NCBI GenBank assembly: GCA_003564735.1
Contig: PXEK01000275.1
Span: forward strand, 1-13,015
Direction of reading: 5' to 3'
Length of the DNA stretch: 13,015 nucleotides
DNA from: Cryomorphaceae bacterium
Lineage (GTDB): Bacteria > Bacteroidota > Bacteroidia > Flavobacteriales_G > Salibacteraceae
The translations under genes and the position numbers were made by a program. Positions 6,860-13,015 of this stretch are shown here, one piece after another (within the stretch, counting starts at the first letter, position 1; the number at the start of each line of letters is the position of its first letter). The notes under the pieces are model-generated. The model ran no database searches. It was not told the origin of the DNA and saw nothing but the letters and a program-made list of their open reading frames with translations.

Positions 6860-7867
6860 TTACAGGAATTCGGGACAGTTTTTGAAGTTAATGCGTTTGG
6901 GCATGATGTATCTGATGAGGTAGCGCGCGCTTATTTCCCATGCGCCCCTGTTGTTACTCGCTACTTGTAATGAGCTGGTGTTGTAGCCGTACGATAACCC
7001 CACGCGCCACTGGTCAAAACCAAAACCGGTGTAGAGAATTGCGGCATCGCGGGCACGAATCCACGGACCAAAATAAAGGGCGCGATAGCGGTAGGGTTTG
7101 TTGTCAAGAAGGATTTTGGCATTTACCCCGGTGAGTATTTCGCGGTGCGGGCCCTGACTCATATACCTAAACCCGGGCATAAGGTCAACGCCGGGGTGTA
7201 CGGGGAATTGTACCATAGTGTGCACACTTAGTCTCCGGTTTTCAAACGTCTCGTTGGGCATGATGCCGTAGTAGGGGGCTACTAAGTTGTGGAGCGCCAC
7301 ACCTGAGGTGACTTTGACTCGCCTGCTTGGTTGAAAAACGTACGCTATGCCCGAATTTACGAGTGGCGCCGATGAGTTTTCTCGATTGAACGTTTCGGCG
7401 GTTGAGATATCGGGGCGAAACATTCCGTTAACGTATTGGTCATCAAAGAAAAAGTTGTCATAATTGATAGAGTAGGTATTTATGCCGCCTTGAACACCAA
7501 AAACCAGGTTGTGTACCGAGTCGGCACTGAGTTTGAAGGAGTAGGAGAGGGAGGCCAAGAAGTTGAACCTCCTAAAATCGCCATCGCCCGCTACATCGTT
7601 GAAAATGGCAATACCGCCGCCAAGTTTTTTAATGTTGAATATGTTGGCTGCATCTATACTTCCGCCTCCCGTGACGAAAGCGCGCGATACAGATGACCAT
7701 TGATTACGGTAATGTCCCACAAATCGGAATTTACCGTCAAAGGTTCCCGTAAGTGCCGAGTTGGTGTAAAGCGGGTCGTTAAAAAACTGCATAAATCGAG
7801 GGTCTTGCCCATGAGCCGAAAAGCCCGTGAGCAGCACAACGCAAACAAACAGCAGTTTTTTCATCAT
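6860..7867 (-). CDS. PorP/SprF-family type IX secretion system outer-membrane protein
   Basis: The 335-residue protein has a signal peptide (MMKKLLFVCVVLLTGFSAHG, cleavage expected before Gln21). It is followed by the typical PorP/SprF opening DPRFMQFFNDPLYTNSALTG and the RFVGHYRNQW motif. The rest alternates short hydrophobic and aromatic strands and turns, as in an outer-membrane beta-barrel (for example LVFGVQGGINTYSINYDNFF, GWRVGLSYGYN-like strands near residue 290, and SARYLIRYIMP near the end). Family members work with type B C-terminal-domain substrates, as SprF does with SprB in Flavobacterium johnsoniae. They are often encoded directly downstream of such a substrate, exactly as here. 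The ATG at 7867-7865 overlaps the TGA of the upstream gene (ATGA); a second ATG follows at once, so the true start may be one codon later. The symbols porP or sprF are not assigned because Bacteroidota genomes carry many paralogues. Confidence 0.93.
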   Translation of the reverse strand: MMKKLLFVCVVLLTGFSAHGQDPRFMQFFNDPLYTNSALTGTFDGKFRFVGHYRNQWSSVSRAFVTGGGSIDAANIFNIKKLGGGIAIFNDVAGDGDFRRFNFLASLSYSFKLSADSVHNLVFGVQGGINTYSINYDNFFFDDQYVNGMFRPDISTAETFNRENSSAPLVNSGIAYVFQPSRRVKVTSGVALHNLVAPYYGIMPNETFENRRLSVHTMVQFPVHPGVDLMPGFRYMSQGPHREILTGVNAKILLDNKPYRYRALYFGPWIRARDAAILYTGFGFDQWRVGLSYGYNTSSLQVASNNRGAWEISARYLIRYIMPKRINFKNCPEFL

Positions 7868-10800
7868 TTTATAACCGTTACGTTTCCTTGTTCGTAGTAC
7901 TGTTGCTCATCTAAACAAATCACGTTTACATGATACACATACACACCGCTTTCCACCTCTTTGCCCTTGTGGGTGGCATCCCAGCCTTCATTGGGATTTT
8001 GGGTTTCAAATACTTTTTCACCCCAGCGGTTGTAAATTTTAAGGTCAATTTCTTTTATGTGGGTTCCGCGTACATGAAACCGATCGTTGAGTCCGTCACC
8101 GTCGGGCGTAAAAGCATTAGGAATATAAACCACGGGCGGCTCGCAAATGAGCTCGTTAACGGTGATCAATACGCTATCGGTGTAACTGCATTGTTCAAAA
8201 CGATTATCGGTAACAGTAAAGGTGATGTATTTGCTGTTCACAGGTGAGGCGCTTGTGACGGCGGCATCGGGTTGCGCAATATTTTTATTGGGAGACCACC
8301 AATAACTGTAGTTGCCCGTATCGGGTGTGCCGAAAAGTTGTAGTGACTCAATTCGAACGATGGTATCTCTCGATGCCGTGGCGCTAACGGTTTGCGGATT
8401 TAGGTTGGAAACCCGAATCAAGGCCGTGTCTCTGCTGATGCAACCACTGTCGTTTACCGTGGTTACGCGGAACTCCGTATCGGTTTGCGGGGCAACGATG
8501 ATGGAGCTACTATCGGGGCGTGACAGTATTTGATTTACCGGTTCCCAAGAGTAGTCAATATCAGGGCCTTCAAGCAAGTTAACAGCGGTAATAACGGCGG
8601 TATCGCCAAAGCAAATAGCCGAGTCGGGCCCTGCCTTTGTTAGTAAGTCACTCACGGCCAATATGGCTGATGTGGTGTCGCTGCAACCTTCGGGTGAAAC
8701 GGCTTTAAAAAAGTAACGCTGAAGACCTCTGTCTTGAGAAATGCTCACGGTACTGTCGCCGGGAGCATTGTTGATTGTATCACTAAAATTGGGTTGTGTT
8801 GACCAGTAATAGTCAGAACCGAAACCGAGGCCGGTGCCTTTAAGGGTGGCCGGCAGTTCATCGGAACAGGTGATTTTTAATGAATCGGCGCTTGCGAATA
8901 TGGAATCGACGGTTATGCGGTTGATGAAAGTGTGCGTGCAGATATTTTGCGCGGTGAGAGTAAGTACCGTATCTCTTTCTCCTACGGTAAATGTTTCCGC
9001 GGCATTGCTGTCCAAAATACTTTCGGCGGGAGACCAGGAGTAATCAAAACCGGTGCGCTCGGGTGTTCCCACAGCGATACTGTCGTTGAGGCAGCCTCTA
9101 AAGTCTAAATCGAAGGTGGAATCGGCTCTGACCGAAATCAAAAGAGCAAAAGAATCTTGAGTAAAGCAAACGCCTGAGTCGGTAGCTACTAAAATGACTT
9201 GGTAGATGCCGTTTGAATCAAACGTGAACGAAGGGTTGGGTTGGGTGGAGGTTGCGATGGTATCGAACCGCCAAAGGAAGTGCGTATTGGCTAGGGAATC
9301 ACTGGTGTTATTGAATTGTAAAGTATAAGGTGCGCAGCCTGTATCGGGTTGATCAAAGCGTGCCACGAGCGGATCTACCAAATTGATAATTATAACATCA
9401 ACGGTATCGCGAGCAATACAGCCGGAGTCGGTTATCGCTTCAAAAATGAAGGTATTGGTTCCTGTGGACGGACTCAACGTTGCGGAGGAGTCGGTAGGCG
9501 AGGTGTTGAGCGTATCGGCGGGTGATGCGCTGTTGAACCACCTAAAGATGTTCGCGCTGCCAAGGCTTATGCCGTCAAATGTCACGGGTAAATCATCGGT
9601 GCAAAGCATGGTGTCGGGCGGCGCTTGAGCGAATACCGTGTCTACAGTCACGGGAGCAAAAGCGGTATCGATACAAATGCCGTCATCAATGAGGAGTGTG
9701 AAGGTGGTGTCAAAGGTGACATCGGTTCGGGTGACGGCTTGGTTGGTATCGATAATGGAAGAATGATTGATCCAATTATAACTGCCTGAGGGTTGGAATG
9801 ATCCTGAAAAACCGATTTCAGCGGTATCATAGGTGCATTTTACAACGTTGGGCAAATGATATGCGGTATCGCTGCGAACGATGATGGTTTTCATAATGGA
9901 ATCCTCGAGGTTACAGCTTAAACTGTCAGATACGTAGAGCATTACTTGGTAAGTTCCGGGGTTGGTGTAGGTGTAATTCGGATTTTCCAACGTTGAAGTA
10001 TCCCCTGTTCCGAAGTCCCAAAAAAATTCCGTGGCGTTTTGTTGTAAACTAAGGTTGTCAAAATTTACCGTAAACGGCGCGCACATCTCAAGCGGAGCAG
10101 CAAAATCGGCAACTACCGATGGTAAAAGAAAGTCCACTTTAAATACCGCTTTATTACATCCACCTGTAGCGTTGTTTGTTATGGAGTGAGCGTTAGAAGG
10201 AAAAGTGGGGAAGTCTGAAGTTTCGGGTTGATTGGCACCTAAGGGACAACCACCGCAAACAGCTTGATAGACTTTTCCTTTTTTATCGAACCTGCTGGTG
10301 CCGCCGTCAACATGTTCATTGGCTGTACCGCCCATAAATGTGGCATATTGTAATGAGGAGGCATCATCGGCGAGTTGCATGAGGTAAAAGTCGCCCCCGT
10401 TGGTAGTTCCTTGTATGGGTCCGCCGGCCGTATCCAGTCCGGTCGTACTTAAATTACTGCCTTGAACCGGCGCCCCCCAGCCCGAGAGGTAAACAGCGTT
10501 GCACAAGTCCACCATAAAAGCGGTGGGTGAAATATCGGGCTGTCTTGAGCCTGTTCCAAAGCGGGTACTCCAAATGATGCTGTCTAATGCCGGAGTGTAT
10601 TTGGTGATGAATTGTCCGGCATCGGGGGTATTATATGCGGCATTGAATACGAATTGACCCGAAGGACCTTCGGTTTGACCAAAAATATACACACTCCCTT
10701 GACGGTCGCGTTCCACAAAGTAACTTTGGTCGTATGAGTCAGTACCTCTATAAGTACTCGCCAGTAAAGTAGAACCGTCGCTGCTTATTTGAGTGACGAA

Positions 10801-12438
10801 CGCTTCAACGCCGTTATTGTAGGAAGGGTCAACCGTGCCGGGAGTGGTTGGGAAATCGGCAGAAACCGTTCCTCCTGAAACGTATAAGTTATTGGAATCA
10901 TCAACCACCACTGAATAAATGGCGTCATGGTTTGAGCCCCCGACGTAAGTGGCCCAAATTAAGGATGTAAGATCGGGGTTGAGCTTAAAAACAACACCGT
11001 CCAGGTCTGTAGCCACCGCTCCCGGCTTAGTGGGTTGAAAGGTTCCTGAGGTGCCGGGAATACTATCAGAACGTGTGCATGAAACCACCAATACGTCACC
11101 GTCGTTGTCGAGCATTATTTCCCCTCGTGCTTCATCAGCGTAATTGTAGGTGAGGATATTGGCATTGTTTATACCGTCATTATGCGTGCCGCCCAAGTAG
11201 GTGCTGCCAAGCAATGCCGCACCTGAGGAGTCAAATTTAGTGACTACAATATCACTTCCGTTGATGTAATACGTACCCAAACCGCCAAGCATATTAATGG
11301 CAGCGGCATAGGCAGGAATGGCGTTGATGGAGGTGTTGTGCGCTCCGGGAGTTGTGGGGTAATCGGGAGATGAGGTGGTACCCATCATAAATAATTCTTC
11401 ACGGTCGTTTACAATTAAACTGTGTGGCATTTCGTCACTTGAACCACCTAAATAGGTTGACCACACCATGGAGGTTCCGTTAGTGTCCCATTTTGTGAGG
11501 ACAATATCCGTACCGTCGAGCGGAAAGTTTATCGGCGTACCCCCTGTGCCGCCCGCAAAGGTTTGACTGTAAGCACCGGTAGAGGTGGGGTACCCCAATC
11601 CGAATACTGTTCCGCCCGAGTAAAGGTAACCTCTATCGTCAAAAGTAGCCGTGTAACCAAAGTTGTTTTCAACGCTCCCGCTGTATGTCGAAAAAATAAG
11701 TGTGGGATCAATGATAAGGGGGTAAGCGGGATCGTAATCATCAAGTAATTCGAAGGTGATTCTGCCCGAGTCATTTACGCCGAACTTACATTTCACCTCC
11801 TGTTCAACGCCGTTTATTTTTTGATAGGCGTAAGGTTGGTCTTCTTTAATGACGCCCGTTGAAGTAGGCAGACTTATCCTTTTTCCGCGGACTTTTACAT
11901 TCTCAATACCGTCATACGTCCATTGGATTTGTTTGGGGTCGGCACCCGGGTTAACGATAAAGTCATATTTTAGGTGATTATCACTTGTGTAAATTTTTAA
12001 GTCGATTCCGTTGTACAGGTCGGTATAACTTGCTTCGTAAAAGGCGGGGACTTTGCCGCGGTGTTTGCCCGGGTCTTTTCCTTTAAAAAAGTTGTAGTAG
12101 TGCGGTGTTTTGTGTTTTCCTGAGACCTCCGCTTCATTGGCACCGTGAAATTCCATTCTAAAGGCGTGGTAGTTCATTACCACGTTGGAAGTATCCATTT
12201 TGTGACCGCTGTGGTGCAATTGGTTGCGTAAATCGGCGTCGTAAAGATGGTAAGTGAATTTGTTCGACTCCAAAAAAAGTGCGCCCTGATCTACGGCAGC
12301 TTTGTACTTTACGTTTTCATGAAACTGCCCTTTGTTTTCGATAAAAATGTGCCTGCGGTTGTGGTCACCATGAGCGAGGCAAAATATCGGAAACAAAACT
12401 CCTGTTAAAACTAAAAGGAAAAGGATTCTAAAAGGCAT
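7864..12438 (-). CDS. Giant secreted surface protein with SBBP propeller, PKD/Ig-like domains and T9SS type B sorting domain
   Basis: The 1524-residue protein has a signal peptide (about 1-22, cleavage near CLA-HG). Residues about 30-245 match the DUF7948-type domain (FIENKGQFHENVKY; IDLKIYTSDNHLKYDFIVNPGADP; YPLIIDPTLIFSTY). Residues about 250-770 hold around six SBBP-like repeats (pattern DIVVTKFDSSG...STYLGG...D) with a Cys-rich end (AVCGGCPLG...GGCNKAVFKVDF). Residues 774-855 and 1022-1103 are PKD domains (FFWDFGTGDTSTLENPNYTY; FLWRFDTIATSTQPNPSFTF), each followed by Ig-like domains. Residues 1436-1524 are the gliding-motility/CHU_C-type T9SS type B signal (YIPNAFTPDGDGLNDRFHV; KIYNRWGEKVFET; GWDATHKGKEVESGVYVYHV). 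It should be exported by Sec, cross the outer membrane through the T9SS and remain on or leave the cell surface. An adhesin or matrix role is inferred from the domains; no catalytic motif was seen. It heads the operon with the PorP/SprF-like gene. Confidence 0.93.
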   Translation of the reverse strand: MPFRILFLLVLTGVLFPIFCLAHGDHNRRHIFIENKGQFHENVKYKAAVDQGALFLESNKFTYHLYDADLRNQLHHSGHKMDTSNVVMNYHAFRMEFHGANEAEVSGKHKTPHYYNFFKGKDPGKHRGKVPAFYEASYTDLYNGIDLKIYTSDNHLKYDFIVNPGADPKQIQWTYDGIENVKVRGKRISLPTSTGVIKEDQPYAYQKINGVEQEVKCKFGVNDSGRITFELLDDYDPAYPLIIDPTLIFSTYSGSVENNFGYTATFDDRGYLYSGGTVFGLGYPTSTGAYSQTFAGGTGGTPINFPLDGTDIVLTKWDTNGTSMVWSTYLGGSSDEMPHSLIVNDREELFMMGTTSSPDYPTTPGAHNTSINAIPAYAAAINMLGGLGTYYINGSDIVVTKFDSSGAALLGSTYLGGTHNDGINNANILTYNYADEARGEIMLDNDGDVLVVSCTRSDSIPGTSGTFQPTKPGAVATDLDGVVFKLNPDLTSLIWATYVGGSNHDAIYSVVVDDSNNLYVSGGTVSADFPTTPGTVDPSYNNGVEAFVTQISSDGSTLLASTYRGTDSYDQSYFVERDRQGSVYIFGQTEGPSGQFVFNAAYNTPDAGQFITKYTPALDSIIWSTRFGTGSRQPDISPTAFMVDLCNAVYLSGWGAPVQGSNLSTTGLDTAGGPIQGTTNGGDFYLMQLADDASSLQYATFMGGTANEHVDGGTSRFDKKGKVYQAVCGGCPLGANQPETSDFPTFPSNAHSITNNATGGCNKAVFKVDFLLPSVVADFAAPLEMCAPFTVNFDNLSLQQNATEFFWDFGTGDTSTLENPNYTYTNPGTYQVMLYVSDSLSCNLEDSIMKTIIVRSDTAYHLPNVVKCTYDTAEIGFSGSFQPSGSYNWINHSSIIDTNQAVTRTDVTFDTTFTLLIDDGICIDTAFAPVTVDTVFAQAPPDTMLCTDDLPVTFDGISLGSANIFRWFNSASPADTLNTSPTDSSATLSPSTGTNTFIFEAITDSGCIARDTVDVIIINLVDPLVARFDQPDTGCAPYTLQFNNTSDSLANTHFLWRFDTIATSTQPNPSFTFDSNGIYQVILVATDSGVCFTQDSFALLISVRADSTFDLDFRGCLNDSIAVGTPERTGFDYSWSPAESILDSNAAETFTVGERDTVLTLTAQNICTHTFINRITVDSIFASADSLKITCSDELPATLKGTGLGFGSDYYWSTQPNFSDTINNAPGDSTVSISQDRGLQRYFFKAVSPEGCSDTTSAILAVSDLLTKAGPDSAICFGDTAVITAVNLLEGPDIDYSWEPVNQILSRPDSSSIIVAPQTDTEFRVTTVNDSGCISRDTALIRVSNLNPQTVSATASRDTIVRIESLQLFGTPDTGNYSYWWSPNKNIAQPDAAVTSASPVNSKYITFTVTDNRFEQCSYTDSVLITVNELICEPPVVYIPNAFTPDGDGLNDRFHVRGTHIKEIDLKIYNRWGEKVFETQNPNEGWDATHKGKEVESGVYVYHVNVICLDEQQYYEQGNVTVIK

Positions 12439-12442
12439 GAGT

Positions 12443-12450
12443 CAAAATTA
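12443..12450 (-). promoter_or_regulatory. -7 promoter element abutting the start of the T9SS operon
   Basis: TAATTTTG on the minus strand is a perfect TAnnTTTG match, but it ends only 4 bases before the ATG at 12438. Transcription from it would start at or next to the start codon and give an almost leaderless mRNA. No good -33 TTG is at the usual distance (the nearest, at 12465-12463, leaves 12 bases). The real promoter may instead lie further upstream. Confidence 0.35.
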
Positions 12451-12519
12451 ATACCTTTATAGCAATCTACATAAAAAAAGGTTGTTAAAACTTAAAGGGC
12501 TTACATAAAGTTGGGGGGA

Positions 12520-13015
12520 CGCTGATTCAGCTTTGCTGTACCGCAGAGTTCGCAGGTTTCACGCTGTTCATTCCCTCTGCAAGAGGATAGAACGCGGATG
12601 ACGCAGATTTAGCAGATTGACACGGATTTGCTGCTTCGCAGTGAGACAGGGAATGGAAATTGGAGAATGGAGATTGGAAATTGGGGAATGGGAAATGGAG
12701 ATTGGAAAATGGAAAGCCACTCTCGGCAGCGTTTGTAACGCTGTCGACATATTGATAACAGATTGACACGGATTTTGCTGCTTCGCAGCGCAGGATTCTT
12801 TGCGCCTTTACGCTGATACAGCTTCGCTGTACCGCTGATTGCGCGGATTTTACGCAGTTAAAACCATCCGGTTATTTGCTTTGCAGAAGTAGCATAACAG
12901 CGTCATTCAGTGTCATCTGCGGTTTGCCGAAGGCAAATCAGTGTAAAGGTGAGAAGTAGCCTTAACGAATGCTCTGCATCTTTACGCTGACACAGCTTCG
13001 CTGTATCGCAGATGA
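12520..13015. repeat. Intergenic cluster of imperfect direct repeats and mini-hairpins
   Basis: The 577 bases right of the operon hold no supportable gene. They contain two families of imperfect repeats. Family A reads CAGATTGACACGGATTT then GCTGCTTCGCAG, at 12613-12641 and 12759-12788 (one T longer). Family B follows ACGCTGAYWCAGCTTYGCTG then TAYCGCWGA, at 12519-12547, 12810-12838 and 12984-13013. Short perfect hairpins with three-base loops recur: 12528-12538, 12574-12586, 12727-12743 (7-bp stem), 12777-12789, 12817-12831, 12923-12937 (6-bp stem, TTTGCC/GGCAAA) and 12992-13004. The pieces GCGGAT, ACGCAG and CACGGATT recur between them. The cluster continues to the window edge. It resembles the dispersed intergenic repeats seen in several Bacteroidota rather than an insertion sequence: no terminal inverted repeats or transposase are visible. 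Confidence 0.75.
12653..12715. repeat. Nine tandem degenerate heptamers (WTGGRRA)
   Basis: Nine consecutive 7-base units with no interruption fit the pattern A/T-T-G-G-A/G-A/G-A: atggaaa, ttggaga, atggaga, ttggaaa, ttgggga, atgggaa, atggaga, ttggaaa, atggaaa. The plus strand is rich in purines and each unit has a GG pair at the same place. The tract lies inside the larger repeat cluster and is flanked by the hairpin at 12727-12743. The open frames on its minus strand are low-complexity Ser/Phe/Pro translations of this repeat, not genes. Confidence 0.85.

Noticed and set aside
12527..12769. Minus-strand open frames of 60-80 codons
   Set aside because: Their Ser/Phe/Pro-rich low-complexity translation is simply the heptamer tract and hairpin repeats read as protein.
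12520..13015. CRISPR array
   Set aside because: The repeats are imperfect, unequal in spacing and mixed between families, and no cas gene is present.

Overview
The window looks like a chromosomal piece of a Bacteroidota bacterium, most likely a gliding or Flavobacteriales-type lineage. This rests on a type IX secretion (T9SS) type B sorting domain, a PorP/SprF-family outer-membrane protein, a PorE-like TPR/PD40/OmpA protein, TAnnTTTG-type promoter elements and many signal-peptide and lipobox sequences. Every gene I can support lies on the minus strand, so transcription runs from right to left. No tRNA, rRNA, CRISPR array, transposase or phage gene was seen.

Reading in the direction of transcription: positions 12439-13015 are non-coding and rich in repeats, with mini-hairpins, two families of imperfect direct repeats and nine back-to-back heptamers. 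Next comes a tight three-gene operon. It holds a 1524-residue secreted protein with a DUF7948-like start, SBBP propeller repeats, PKD/Ig-like domains and a T9SS type B C-terminal domain (12438-7864). A PorP/SprF protein follows with a 4-base ATGA overlap (7867-6860), then, after 2 bases, a TPR-PD40-OmpA protein with an extra DUF1573-like C-terminal domain (6857-4548). The plausible reading is a cell-surface adhesin or filament-like protein, its dedicated T9SS outer-membrane partner, and a periplasmic or outer-membrane anchoring factor that touches peptidoglycan.

Downstream is a DUF389 membrane protein (4435-2555) whose soluble N-terminal half resembles a lipid-kinase (DAGK/LCB5) fold without its GGDGT nucleotide-binding motif. 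Two short paralogous lipoproteins follow (2412-2203 and 1912-1700). They share an exact six-cysteine spacing pattern that I do not recognise as a named family. Then comes an ApbE-type FAD:protein FMN transferase lipoprotein (1454-348) and, cut by the left edge, the first 85 codons of an arginase-family ureohydrolase (257-1).

The most interesting items are the Cys-patterned lipoprotein pair, the pseudo-lipid-kinase/DUF389 fusion, the internal duplication of a three-domain module in the giant T9SS substrate, and the repeat cluster at the right end. Most genes are recognisable family members, so the window is more a T9SS surface-protein locus with unusual satellites than a clearly new system.
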